64,000 nt of DNA, taken from contig VWZP01002898.1 in the NCBI GenBank assembly GCA_013396995.1, forward strand, positions 319,414 to 383,413. The letters are read 5' to 3'. The notes below the pieces were generated by a model. It did no database searches and was not told the DNA's origin. It saw nothing but the letters and a program-made list of their open reading frames with translations. This DNA comes from Dicaeum eximium (Eukaryota; Chordata; Aves; Passeriformes; Dicaeidae). The stretch's first letter is position 1, and the number at the start of each line of letters is the position of its first letter. Below, one piece after another: positions 1 through 12,350 of the stretch. A program made the position numbers and the translations under genes.

Positions 1-1606
1 TTGCTGTCATAATATTCTGATTTTGAATGCAATCACTTCAAAGAGAACAATCACTTTGCAGGGAGGAAAATCTGATTATTCTCTTCCAAACTCTTCCATA
101 ACATGCTTATTAAAAAGAAAATTCAGGATGTTCATGCACCAGAATCCAAGTGCTAGATTCTCAGTTTCTATTGCTCATCAGGAGGACACCCTGGAAAATA
201 CCTAAACAGTGCTTCCCTATTTTACAATCAGCAAAACCTCAAATGCTGATTCTATACAAAACCTGAAGGATGCCTGAACTATACGAATTTTGTGAGGTTT
301 AGTGATTCTTCTAAGAAACATGAATCTGGTTATTCAGTGACTGAATATAATTTTCTGGGAAATAAGAGTGACAAAGATAAACTATGTCCCTAGATAATGT
401 AGTCTACAATAAACTTGCATCAGCTACCAGATGGGTGGTGCTAGGGCACTTCTAGGCAGTCTGGAGGCAATGTTAGGCAGTGACATGGGACTGCATGGTA
501 CCTGCATACTTGTTTCTCTTTCCATACATGTGAATAAAAACTTCTCTGTCAATCTATGCTGTTGCATTTTTTGAGCATTCACTCTTGCCATATGTCAGCA
601 TAATCAAGCAAAAGACCACACAGCATGAACTAAATAAATAAAGATTAAATGTATCTTAGGAGGAAAGTACTAACCGTTCACCCAAGTCTTCATCAAAATA
701 AAATAAAATCCACAGAATATAAGCCCCTGAATGACTGGCAGAGGTGGGGAATGAGGGCTGTGCTTGCTTAGGTGCCAGTAGTCTAGATCATGAGAAGAAA
801 ACTTCAACAGCAATTTATTCCACACATATAGTAACCAGTCTTTCCCCACCCCCCAACCCCTTCCTACTTTCCTTTCATTAAATCATTTTAGGTATCCTCC
901 TTACTTGCCTTCTAATGGTGTATACAGCTCTCTCCTGCACTCTCATGCTGATTTAATAATGACTATCACGAAAAAAATCCCTTCTAAGAACATGAAGTAG
1001 AAAAGGATAAAAAAAATTGAAGGTCTTTATGTGAATTTTTATGCCTTTCATGCCTGATCTGGGTATTCTAATCCTTCCTTTCTTTATTAAGATACTTAAA
1101 CATGAGAAGAGAGGTTCAACTCACAAATCACTTATGCACACTTTCCTTGTCATATAGGATACACTCTCAACATATGGGATCTGAATGTTTGACACTGGTA
1201 AATTTGAATTTCCATTCAGCCCCATGACTTACTGGCTGATGCTTCTTTTCAATACAAACCCTGCTGTGCAATCATACTGCAAACTTTTTGCCTTCCAGTT
1301 AAGCCCTACTAGAACTACATTATTTTCTGGAGGCTAGAATATTCTTTTGAGTTGTACACAAACTTCTGAACTCCAGTGGCACTGGAAGCTGTTGCCAGAA
1401 TAACAGACTCTTACTTCTACATCCTACAAATTGCTGTAAAAAAAGCTTGTGCATGCATACACAGGAACAAACCCAGATTGTGCACACATGCCCATGCAGA
1501 CAAGTAGGTACCACTATTGTCTGTATCAATCCAGTTCTTATTATATAAAGACACTGGTAAAGATGGAAAGAATTGAAAAAACAAGCCCAGAACAGATATT
1601 TCTTAC
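1..1606 (-). other. BNC2: BNC2 intron downstream of the exon (partial)
   Basis: This is the start of the intron that follows the recognised exon in transcription direction; it runs off the left edge. The sequence is AT-rich with only short chance reading frames. I see no exon, transposon or RNA gene. A C-rich run (three C-tracts, about 846-860) is the only compositional oddity. Confidence 0.8.
1601..1606 (-). other. BNC2: 5' splice donor of the BNC2 exon
   Basis: Read on the minus strand, the exon ends CATG and is followed by GTAAGA, a near-consensus U1 donor. It splits a codon after its first base (G|..), which suits the Ala that follows in basonuclins. Confidence 0.9.
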
Positions 1607-1709
1607 CATGTGCCACCCAGCCATGTTTACACTGATCACAGGTTCTCAGGTTAATCTTCCCTGGCTGAAAACATTCACATGTGCAATTTACCAGTGTACA
1701 GCGGATGGC
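1607..1709 (-). CDS. BNC2: BNC2 internal coding exon (basonuclin-2, N-terminal Cys-rich domain)
   Basis: Read on the minus strand, this 103-nt segment encodes 34 residues plus the first base of the next codon (phase 0 start, phase 1 end). It begins AIRCTLVNCTCECFQPGKIN and ends CDQCKHGWVAH. As I recall human BNC2, this matches the conserved N-terminal segment that follows MSQQ and precedes the continuation AxDKL. Cysteines at exon residues 4, 9, 11, 13, 24 and 27 and His29 form a CxC plus CxxC arrangement that could bind zinc; this is separate from the paired C2H2 fingers encoded by later exons. BNC2 is a nuclear zinc-finger protein linked to mesenchymal and pigment-pattern development (zebrafish bonaparte). 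The upstream flank is a pyrimidine-rich acceptor ending CAG and the downstream flank is GTAAGA. There is no stop or frame lesion. The paralogue BNC1 is less likely because the residues fit BNC2 better. Confidence 0.94.
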
Positions 1710-1740
1710 CTGGAAAAAGAAACAGAAAACACATGTTAAT
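1710..1740 (-). other. BNC2: 3' splice acceptor and polypyrimidine tract of the BNC2 exon
   Basis: Read on the minus strand, the exon is preceded by TTTCTGTTTCTTTTTCCAG, a strong pyrimidine tract ending in CAG. TTAAC about 25 nt upstream of the AG is a plausible branch-point sequence. Confidence 0.88.
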
Positions 1741-4269
1741 GTATTTCTTCCTGCCTGTACAAATTTGTTGTGATAGGTAGAATGAACTGCATAGCAAAAC
1801 CCAGCCTCCTAACATACAAAGCCTAGCTCCTTTTTTAAGTAGGAATTAATTTTCTTTAAAAAACATGTCAGTATGTTCCACGGAGATGAATAAATTCCTG
1901 AAATCTTTTTAAGATTTGCTCTGTTTTCTTTAGGAAAAAAAAAAAATGTTGGTAGGATGAGGATGCTGTAGGAGTTCCATAAATATCCTGCTTTTACATT
2001 GACTTTATGAAGAAAGAAAGTTACTAGTGATGTTTACCATAGGAGCATACCAGTTTCAAATCCAGATAAAAATTAGGAAACAAAAGCATATGGAAAGGAA
2101 AACTACAACTATATTTCCCCTTCCTCCATGGAATCCAAAGGTTATTTTTTAATCTCATTTTTGAGGTTCACCTAAGACATAACTCTGCTGCAAAAAGAAG
2201 TCATGGATTTTGTGTGTTCCCAAAACAATAAAATTATTATGGTACAAGAATAGGACTGGTTCAAAAACATCCTGTAACTCGCTTTTACATCTCTCACTTT
2301 CTCCAATATCTAGGAATAGCCTTTTACCTCTTAAAACTTCTCCTTTGTTAAACATGTATTTCTCTCTTTCAACGTAGGAATAGTAAAACTCCAATCCCAC
2401 GCAGAGATGTCAAATTTGCTTAATAATACACCTTCCTTAATGACAGACTTTCTCATCTTCCTTTTTAGAATTATTTCAAAAATTACACAGGTTTACTTTG
2501 ACAAGGGCTAGCTACAGCCACAGAAAAGTGAATATAAATTGAATGAGACTCTTTCTAATGTAACAGATATATGTTTTTAAATAGTGTAGAAGATGACCTG
2601 TGCACTTCAAACTGCTACTAATAAATTTATGGCATGCATTTAGATGTAATTTGCATGGAGATTTCTGAGACAGAGAGGCTTATTCTGATCATTCACAGAT
2701 TAAGAATCTACTGTAACTACCAGAGCTGCCAGGAAAAGATATCTCTATAGATTTAGATGCAATCAATGATTACTTGGGGGCTAAGGTGGGGGAAGGGTGC
2801 TTGATATGCATTGCCACAGAGATACTGAAGTATCATGGAGACTCTTGCCTTTTCCAAAGAATTAATACACACACTCACACATATTTCCATACCAAAAATA
2901 ATTATCTTAACTCTAGTGACTTTTAAAAAAATTACATTCAGCATTGGCTTGGCCTGGCTAAGCTCCTTGGCTGCTGACAATGAAAAAGCCTCAGAATTAT
3001 TTTAAATGGTTGATCTGTTTACTTATTTATCTGCATCAGAAGAAATGTAAAGACGTTTATAGTTCATGGATACATTTAATACTGTATTTCTCTCACAAAT
3101 TTCTGTTACAAGAGTCCTTTATTCCTCTTATCATATCTGCTCCTTTACAACGTTTTACTCTCAAAAACCTAGTGGGGGGAAAAAAAACCCTGCTCTATTA
3201 TGCCTGACACTTCAGGGCCTCAGTCCCAATGTCACCTGTCCAATTACTCATTAGTCAGGTTATAAAACATTGCTCTATGGATACGTGATTAAAAGAATTA
3301 GTAATATGAAATATAAGGGTACCAAAGAAGTGCTGACCATGCAGGAATAATATATGTGTTTGTGGGTTATGAGAAAAAAAATCTCCTGGAAGGTCCTGTT
3401 TCATGTTCAATAGTGTATTGACCTGGTAATATATCAAGACTACACTGGTCAGTAATGGTGTTCTTTTGCTAATATGTTCATTAATTAATGAACTGAGTAA
3501 TTAATTGTACTGCAAGAAGGAGGTCTTTCAGAATGGTATTCTTATTTTACCATAGAAGGTTTTCTCACATTCACCACCTTTTTCAGATCTCTGCACCAAT
3601 GTGACATACACTGATTGTATTTGATGATATTTTGATTTCTTCATGTGTCATTTACAGTACATGTAAGAGGTGGAATATTCTGCAGTACATGTACTAGATG
3701 AAACTCTGACATTTGGAAGAGTTGTTTTATTAAGGCTCATCAGCATTTCCATTACAACCCTATCCACTTTTGGCCTAGAGGTCAACAGGCTGCCTGTAAA
3801 AATTGGACTCAGCTTGAACCTGAAATACAGTGCTGCAGCTTAAGAGTAAGTTTTATTACACTCATTCAAAAAATTACCCATTTAGCCACTATATATTATA
3901 AAATGNTCTTTTCCTCTTCTCTGTAGAAGAGAGTATTGATGATGTAAAGTGTTGGACTAATTAATTATTACGATTTCTATATTTTATATATACTGCCCAA
4001 AAAATTACCCACATTTTTTAGAAACATGAAAATACCAGCTTTTTCCTCCAATAAATAAATTTGGAAAGTCTTCAAAAAGAGCTATGCATTTTTATAAATT
4101 AATATTGATTGGCATGAAAAAATCCAAACATAATTAGCATGGCCAAAATATTCATCCTGGCCTTACTTGGCTGCTTTTTCTGCCAAGGGTGTATGTTGAT
4201 GCCAGGTTGTAATTTGGTTTCAGTAGTTTCCCATTCCACCACAGAGAATCCCATGCATACTTCTGAATG

Positions 4270-4420
4270 ATGAGGATTACCCCTCAAGCTGCAAGATGCT
4301 CATTTAGGACTGGAAATACTCATTCTAATTCATGTTCTGGCATGATCTTGGGCAAATTATTTTGTTAGCCTTATGCCTACATTCCCTAAACAACAACTAG
4401 ACACAATGACATTAAGTGTT
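4270..4420 (+). repeat. Possible MIR SINE remnant
   Basis: The patch around 4345-4365 reads like the MIR core (TCTTGGGCAAATTATTTT, compare the MIR 'cttgggcaagttactt' stretch). It is followed by a degraded pyrimidine segment. Only the central core is recognisable, so the ends are approximate. Confidence 0.35.
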
Positions 4421-5717
4421 GCCAGGGAAGATGCAACATACATTTGGAGCCATTCTATACTAGTAGAGGCTATTCAAAGTCTCAAATAGAATTTTATCTT
4501 TATTTAAAAGATTAACTTTGCACTTTGCTCAGTTAATTCGGGATTATTGTAACTACCTGAGATCACTACAATACCCACCATGAAGCCAATGTAACTCGGT
4601 GACAGGAAGATTCAAGATGCCAAAACCAGCATGTTCCTACACACAGCATCGAATGCTAACATTCATTAACACAAAAGAAAGTAATGTGCTTTAAGACCTT
4701 CACAATGCAACCTGCAAATTCACTGAGCCTTGCAAAGATACGCATCACAATTATGAACAGTATTTTTCACATGTTTTTCAATACTACTTAACTTGGGAAT
4801 AGAAGTCTCTGACAGCCCATGCAACAAGCTCAGGAATGCCAGAAGGGCAGCTGAAGGTGCATGTGGCATGATTAACCTAAGAACCCAAAGTTTTAATGCA
4901 GACCTCCATTCCTCAGCTGCAGGACTTTAAGGTACAGTAGCTGATGTTCCTGCAGGTAGCTGAATGGGTTGGTGTACCTATGGTTGTTACAACCGATGCT
5001 GGACATCTGGTACTGCTCAATTTAAAAGGGATGGGGTGGGAAGTGGGGTGATAAAATGATCCTGGATGTAGCAGCTAAATATTGCAGCCATTGTTACAAC
5101 CTGTTAAAGTGTAGGTATAAAAATCCAAGGGTGTTCCAATGCTAGAATTCTCCCACAAAGTGCTTCTGAAAGAGTTCAGCTAGGCATTCCACAAGTTATG
5201 CACTGTAATTCTGCCTTCCTAAGATTTTGATAAAAAGTTTATGCAATGGGACTTTGCATACTGTACTATTTTCTAGGGAAAGAAACACAAATTTTCCCTG
5301 ACTGAGATTTTCCTCAGGAACTTCCCCAAGAAAGCCAGAAAGAAAACAGAAGGAAAAGAAACCAGTGAATTGTGAAAGGAATACTAAAATCAGCAGACAC
5401 AGCCTTCCACGTACTAGCTGATAGGCAACCATGTATTTAGATGACAACTTGCAGGTTAACACCTTAAGTATGCAACAAAGCATGGTTTCCTACATACACC
5501 TCCTTGAAACATACATGGTGTTACATTTTACCATGTAAATGGCCTGCAGTTAATACTTGTAGTAAGTTAATACCGTTTCTTGTATTTCCACCAAAATTAC
5601 AATGGCCTTGAGGACCTATGCAGGAATGGACTGGACTTCAGCAGAGTAATTTAAAATAGTTTATACTGCCGATTCCTTAAATCCTAAAATTTTAAAATTG
5701 ACATGGAGAAATATCCT

Positions 5718-5750
5718 TCTTCTTCCTGTAAAGATCTTCTTCCTGTAAAG
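5718..5750. repeat. Short tandem duplication
   Basis: TCTTCTTCCTGTAAAG occurs twice (5718-5733 and 5735-5750), separated by one base and with no mismatch. It looks like a recent slippage event in intron DNA. Confidence 0.85.
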
Positions 5751-8057
5751 CATAATGCAAAAAGAAAGGAACTTTGCCTAATATTAAAGCATGATGTCAG
5801 TACACCTATGCATTAGTTCATATGGCTGTTAAAATATGTTAGACCTGTCTTCTCTGGGTTTCTCCCAGACCAAGGATATTAATTTAATATTGTTTGGGGG
5901 ATCTTATTATATCTAATAAGTAATTATTGTTCACGTGTTAATAGAAATAACCTATAGCAGTAATGGAAAAAAACAATCTTTCTGGTTATTCTGCAGAGCT
6001 TCCAAGAGATGAGAGTCAATAGCTACCCTGAAAGGGATGACAGTGTGGGAGAAGAAGGAGAACATGTAAAGGACAGATACGATTCCTTCTCTGGAGTACT
6101 TACAAGTGATCATGAAAGATGGATGCGGTCCTAAATGATGCAACATTCTTGAGAGACAGATAAGTTTTGCAACAAAACTTCATAATGTAACTCATGATGA
6201 CGCTTCAAGAATTCTGTGAGGTTGAAGAGCATCTTTCTGAAGTCTCAACCCCATCTTTCTATGCAGTGGCAACATTAAAAAGTCTTATTCCTAATGCCCT
6301 TACCTCACCTTTCTCCAGCACAAAAAGGTATTTAAAAATGTCTCCTTTCCACATCTATATCAACTGTGCACCCGAATACATAATAGCGTCAACTATACTA
6401 ACTTTCTGCATTGATGTTCCATCTACCTTTCTAATGCATCTTCTGTACCTTTATACTGCAGAGCTCACACAATCTAAATCCACTGTTACCAGCCACAGAA
6501 CCATGAGGCTTGAAGAAAATTTGATCCTGTGAAATCTTTCTAGTGAGACTGCAAACCAGCAAACTGCTGCATAAGTGCAGTTCTTGACAGCTCCATTAAA
6601 ATCTGTAAGACTAAGTGAGAATGCACTCTACACGACTGTGTTAGTTAGCAAAGATGCCATGAGTTTTAAACACACACATCTACACTTATGTATACTTGAA
6701 ACTTAGATTTTGTACAATAAAGATTTTGTGTAATGGCAATTCACAAGTTCTATGTATTTTTTCAATACAGGCAAGTCCTTTCCATATTTAAATGACTGAA
6801 TAAATAATCTCATTTATCTTTTTAAAACGAGTAACAGTTTAGGTGTTGTGTATCAATGAATGAAATATTTATGTGAAATTATGAGAAGTGTTAGAAGCAA
6901 GAAGCACTTTTTGCAGCTTATATCTCAACTTTAAGAGAAACCCAAACACATGTTAAATTAACATTTTCTATCCATTGCCCAACAGTTTTATTCTCTATTG
7001 CAAATAAAAATTACATAATTTTGAACTAGTATTTTATTGAAAGTAAATAACACTGTCCTTAGGAGAAAAAATTGAAGCCATCATAAAGTAGGTGATCTTG
7101 AGACACTATGGCACACCAAAATAATCAAAGTTAATGAGTAAGACTAATGAGACACACAGAGATCCACTTTTGGTTTGCTTTATGTTGACTCATGACAAAG
7201 TAAGTTATGAAATAGAAGACAACAGATAAGTTCTGCAAATGTTTCAACACTTTTTTAACAGACAGTCTCCTATGCCATTAATTTTCTCATTCTGTTTCTT
7301 TGTTATAAAGCTAAGAAGATAATGTCTATATGACATTAATCCTGAGAACAGGACCGCACCATACTACAGTTTTAGGTTCAGAGTTTTTTCTTTATTTTTC
7401 AGAGCACGTATATGTTCTTTAAAAAGCGCCTAAAATTCTGTCACTCCTTTACTACTTTATTAATCCAAACAAATATTTTTCCTGCCAATTAAAAAGATTA
7501 AAAAGATTAAAATTTTAAAACATTTTAAAAAGATCACAGCAAAAATTCTACTGAGGAGATACCAAAAAGATCCAAATGAAATCACACTATTTTAATAGCT
7601 GGCAAATCAAGAGTACAATACAGTTTATTTTCAAATTTACACGAAAAGGGGGGTCATTTGTATACTGACTTTAGGAAATACACCATGTCACTTTCCTGTA
7701 ATGAGATTGGTATTATAGGGAACTGTTTTGGTTTAAACCCAGCTGACATCTAAGCTCCACACAGACATTTGCTCACTTCCCTCACAGTGGGATGGGGAAG
7801 AGAAATCAGAAAAGTAGGGCTGATAAAATCTGTGGGTTGGGATAAAGAAGGGATTCATTATCCCCCTTCTCATGTACATTTTAACTTCTAAGAAAGGGGG
7901 ATGATTGGGATGAAGTTCTTGCTGCACTTTCTCCAGAATGTAGCAGAAACATGCAGAAGTGCTTCTGTCTCTGCAGGGTGACCATGTACCTCCATCATGC
8001 AATTCAGGTACAAAAATCACAATTTTGGAACTCAGCTAAAACGTTTGTATCAGTAAT

Positions 8058-8240
8058 TCAGCAGCCAAAATGCTGGACTGGAAGAGAGGGAATGCCTCGA
8101 TTCTGACCCTGGGTCTGTCACTCCAACAGATGCACTTAACCACTCAATCCATACCTGCCCAATCTGCAGAAAAAAATGGATAATGCTAATATATACCGTT
8201 TTCAGAGATAAGGTTAATAAACTGCTCAGACAACATGGTG
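8058..8240 (+). repeat. MIR-type SINE remnant
   Basis: The order of segments follows MIR: a degraded box B area (CTCGATTCTGACCCTGG), 'GTCTGTCACT', then 'CACTTAACCACTC', then 'AATCTGCAGAAAAAAATGG' and 'ATAATGCTAATATATACC'. These match the MIR 'tctgtaaaatggggataataatac' region at the usual spacing. Divergence is high, as expected for an ancient amniote SINE. Confidence 0.55.
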
Positions 8241-9589
8241 AGGTATGAGGGAAAATGTAAGGCAGAAACACTCAGAATTATTATTTCTTCTGTTGGCACA
8301 AAAATTTAAACAGATTTTTCTAATGATACAACTTTACTTTGATTTATCATTAGTAAATGAATTATTTTATACATATGAATCACCTAGAAAAAGTAGCCGT
8401 AATTGATACATGACCATTACTAACTTCAATACTAATAGCCTGATAATGCTTTGCCCAAAACAAAAAAACAGTAAGGGGAAATTTACTTTGCATTTGAATG
8501 GTCTGAAACATGCTATGATATTTTTAATTTCCTTCCCATTTAGAGATACTCAAATATCTTCTGAGTTATTCACTGCATTGCTGTACTTTATTAGCAATTT
8601 CATATCACATTATACTAGTATTGTTTCTTACTTGTATTTATTTTCAGTAAATAGAATATGAAAGGTAATAATATTGCTACATTTCTCTGTAGCATTCAAG
8701 AAAACAGTTACTAATATAATATGAAGGGAAGGATGCTAACAAGAGAGAAAGCTGTTAATAGGATAAAACAGCTCTTCCTGGAGTAAGGAAAGCCTAGTCT
8801 TTAAGCATGCTAGAAAACTGTTTTCAAGTCTTCTTGTGTTAAGCGAACAGGGAATAAGAGAAGAAAAAAAAATCGTTTGTAGTCTTGCATTAATTTAGGA
8901 GTTCCTCTTCAGTTCTACCCCAGACACCAGAAAAAGTAGAAAGGAATTCCTGTGTTAACGAATGCTACCTGGATTTTTCTAGAGAAATATAACACAGAAT
9001 GTATGTTTTATTTTTCAGGAGGTTTCTGTGGAGCTTTCATGCTGCTGCTTTCTAGACACTCAGCTCACAGGGCTGCCTACAGGATACTGTACAAAGACTG
9101 CAGGTACAGTATCTACAATTTCACCCTATGTTTCTATAGCATCTAAAACTAGCCTGAGAGTCTCAAGCATCAAAGTTATTTGCACTGAAAAAATTAAGAC
9201 TGACAAGTGCTTCTTTGCTTAAAATTTGAAGAAAAAACATGGTTGATTTAAGAATGAGATTTCCTGCGCCCAAGAGCCTGTTGGCAAATACAGATATTTG
9301 TTCTTACAGATGAAAACTGTATTTCTGCTACGAAACCAACACTGTCAGTCACTGGAGTCCAGCCACATGTTGCCAAGGCAGCAGTCAAGTGTCAGATAGG
9401 TATCCAACATGCCCCTAAGAAGTTTCCCATACCCTTCTCTAACCATGACTCTTCTAGAGAATAACACCGCAGGCTACACCCAGGTGCTCATCTCAAGTAA
9501 CCACAACTCACTGTCTCCTTTAGAGACCACAGGAGGCTTCTACTGGTTTTACTGGCCTGCCTGTGATTTACTCTGCCTGCCCCAGTACC

Positions 9590-10112
9590 CTACCTGGAGT
9601 ACTGCATTTGTCTCTGGAGCCCTCAGCAAAGGAAGGACATGCCCCTGTTGGAGAAAGTCCAAATAAGGACCACAATGATCGGAGGGCTGGAACACCTCTC
9701 TTATGAGGAAAGATTGAGAGAATTGGGATGGTTTAGACAGGGGAAGAGAAAGCTCCAGAGAGTACATGTAACAGCTTTCAGTACCTAAAGGGGCTTGGAA
9801 GAAAGCTGGAGAGGGACTTTTTACAGGGGATGTAGTGATGGGACAAGTGGTAATAGCTTTAAACAGAAAGAGGGTAGGTTTAGATTAGATACAAGGAAGA
9901 AATTTTTTTTTTAGGAGGGTGGTGAAATACTGGAACATATTGCCCAGAAAGGTGGTGGATACCTCATCCCTGTGAACATTCAAGATCAGGCTGGACAGGG
10001 CTCTGAGCTACCTGATCTAGTTGAAGATGTTCCTGTCCATGGCAGAAGGTTGGACTAGATGATGTTTGAAAATTCCTTCCACCCCTAACCTCTCCATCAG
10101 CCCACTTCTATG
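9590..10112 (+). mobile_element. CR1 LINE, 5'-truncated 3' portion
   Basis: This starts within the C-terminal part of CR1 ORF2 and continues to the CR1 3' end. In the frame from 9594 it reads LEYCICLWSPQQRKDMPLLE and continues to GLEHLSYEERLRELGWF, matching the CR1 ORF2 C-terminal consensus. The frame hits a stop at TAA 9786-9788, after a frameshift relative to consensus. The 3' part has the typical 'GGACTAGATGATGTTTGAAA' and 'TTCCTTCCACCC' and ends in a decayed TTCTATGA. It is a dead copy of moderate age. Confidence 0.92.
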
Positions 10113-11635
10113 AAAAGTCCAGGTGTTTCTCCGGGAAACAAGTGCATCTCGCTGGCAACTGAATTGGAGAAAGTGTACTGAGATTCTTACAGTGTGGCAT
10201 CAGCCTTGCTATTCACAACAGACTACTACTGTCTTATAGGAGATGTTTCAGAATAAAGTATGTAAACCTATAATTCAAACCTTGCGATGTAAAAACCAAA
10301 ACTACATATGTGCAAAAAAGCATTGTTTTTTTTTTCCTCTAGTATCTTAAAAAATATGTAGAAGCTGTGGAACTAACATGAACATGGAAGGAAATTGTTA
10401 GCAATTTTTAACATTATGTGGACTATTGGGTCATTAATCCACAAAAGAGGATTTTTTTTTCAGTAGATTATAAGTAGTTCAAAAAGAGTTATTTCAATCT
10501 ATTAAATCAAATACCAAACCTATTAAACCTAATATCTATTCTTCATCTATTGTTTCTCCACAAATCAGCCAGAAGATGATGAGAATATTGAAAGTCTTAA
10601 AGGTGATCAGATAACTCATAATCTCTAGACTAGTTTTGATCAATCGTGGTAAGTCTGTCCAAAACTGTCTATCCAGTAAAAATTAGAAGTGAAAAGATGT
10701 AAACATGCAAATACATAGCTTCTAACAAGTCAATAGGGAACCTTACGTGAAAAATGTAAATGTCCACACAAAATTATGCTAGCAAAATTGGTTTAATTTT
10801 TATTTTCCACCTTTTCCTTCTATAAATTGAAAGAATAAGCAAGATCTGATTTAAACAAAGTAAAATGCAGCATGGCACATTGAATAGCTATTTCTTTCTG
10901 TCCATTTATTCAGGAATTCTCTTTAAATATCACAAATACATTGTTTACTGGCTAATCTGCTCTTGAGAAGTTTTGCCTTTCAGGATTTTCTTTCCTTCTC
11001 AGACATTATTGCTTTCTGGATTCTAAATGATGGGTTTTCAATTTGGCAAAAAGAATTGTGTGGATTTACACTGCACTGTGCTGCATTTTAGCCACTGAAG
11101 ATAAATATGGGTTCTACAGAAGTTACATAAAAGAATTATGATGAAAGATTTTTTGTTTTGAAAATAATTCTAAAAAGAAAATAATCTTTTCTCTCTCTTC
11201 AAGGTCAAAACCCAATACTATGTATCCTGTTCTTAAGTTATACCCTAAAGCAATAACTTCTTATTTACATTAATAAAATACTCAATCCTGCACTGTTCAT
11301 TCAGTGACCAACCTTGTCCACCACAAAATTGATACTATAAGCAAATAAGATAGAAGAAAACCACCCAACTTTTTTTGCCTCACCCCCAAAAGGCCAGACT
11401 AATAGGTGAAAATTTTTCTCCTCATTAGATGAAGTAATAAATTAATTAAACATGCATTTCTTTTATTAATGTAACTTTTAAATTTTGCTTCTTTGGTATT
11501 TCCTGAAAACAAAGCAATGGATATTTTTCATGAATGTTCGCTAAAGTATATTCTATCACATCACCTTATTTAGGAGAGAGAAGAATTCCAGTAAGTGTAA
11601 AATATGTTTCTCTTCAGCCAGAATGGAACATTTAA

Positions 11636-11726
11636 AAAAAAAAAATATATACACACATACATATAATAAAACCAGAGAGAGAGAGAGAGAGAAAAGAGGG
11701 AGAAGGGGGGCAGGCAGTGGAGGGAG
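11636..11726. repeat. Microsatellite: poly-A, (CA)-like and (AG)n
   Basis: A poly-A run is followed by ATATATACACACATACATAT, then about nine AG units from 11674, then purine-only sequence with a six-G run near 11706-11711. Confidence 0.9.
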
Positions 11727-12278
11727 AAATGTTATTGGTTTTCTCAGAAGGATTTTCTTTTATACATAGCTTTATCCTATAATTTTGTCCCTGTTGGGCA
11801 CACTGCCTAAATTTAAACACAAACAGTCAAGCAATGAAGAAACATTACCACATTTACTGTGAACAAAAACTCCCAGTTGTACAGTGAAATTTTAATACAT
11901 TTCAACTTATCTCTTTTACTAATGGGGAGAGTACAAACCCTGCAGGAATTCGCTCTGCAAACTGGTAATTACAGTAGACTCACTTTTTTATAATGCATAT
12001 GTATAGTCAGACACAAGAAACATAGCTGCCCTTTTGATGTAGGTTACAATAGGAATGTTTAAAAAAAATTATGAAAATCTGCAATTCTAAAGGAATGCAT
12101 TATTTCGTGGGAAGTTGTCCTTTAGCTATACTAAATAACAGAAACAGATATAATACAATATAACATACATATATTTATTTGCTTTTGTAATCTGAAGCAG
12201 AACCTTTATCAGGTCATCCGTTTTTTTCAAGTCTGGTAGGGTCTTTTCTGTTTTGGTTCTTTCTTTTTTTTGGTGGGA

Positions 12279-12350
12279 TTTTTTGTTGTTGTTTTTTGTT
12301 TGGTTTGGTTTGTTTGTTTGGGTTTTGTTTTGTTTTGGTTTTGGTTTTTT
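12279..12350 (+). repeat. G/T-only low-complexity tract
   Basis: All 72 bases are G or T, built from irregular TTTGG, TTTG and TTTTG units. No A or C interrupts the run, so the complementary strand is C/A only. The similar tract at 38.6 kb runs on the same strand. Confidence 0.93.

Larger units (their letters stand above)
1741..8057. other. Intronic sequence with no recognisable gene
   Basis: AT-rich unique-looking DNA. It holds a weak MIR-like patch near 4.3 kb, a small tandem duplication at 5.72 kb and one single-base N at 3906. A 112-codon plus-strand open frame at 6194-6532 has low-complexity, unfamiliar composition and no family resemblance, so I treat it as chance. Confidence 0.6.

Noticed and set aside
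846..862. C-rich run as a minus-strand G-quadruplex
   Set aside because: Only three separable C3+ runs (4, 6 and 4), one short of a canonical motif.
1320..1616. 98-codon minus-strand frame overlapping the exon
   Set aside because: It starts at a Met in a different frame near the exon end and reads through the donor into intron; a shadow frame, not the BNC2 reading.
6194..6532. 112-codon plus-strand open frame
   Set aside because: No recognisable domain, codon pattern or promoter; it lies on the antisense strand of a long intron, and such lengths arise by chance in 64 kb.
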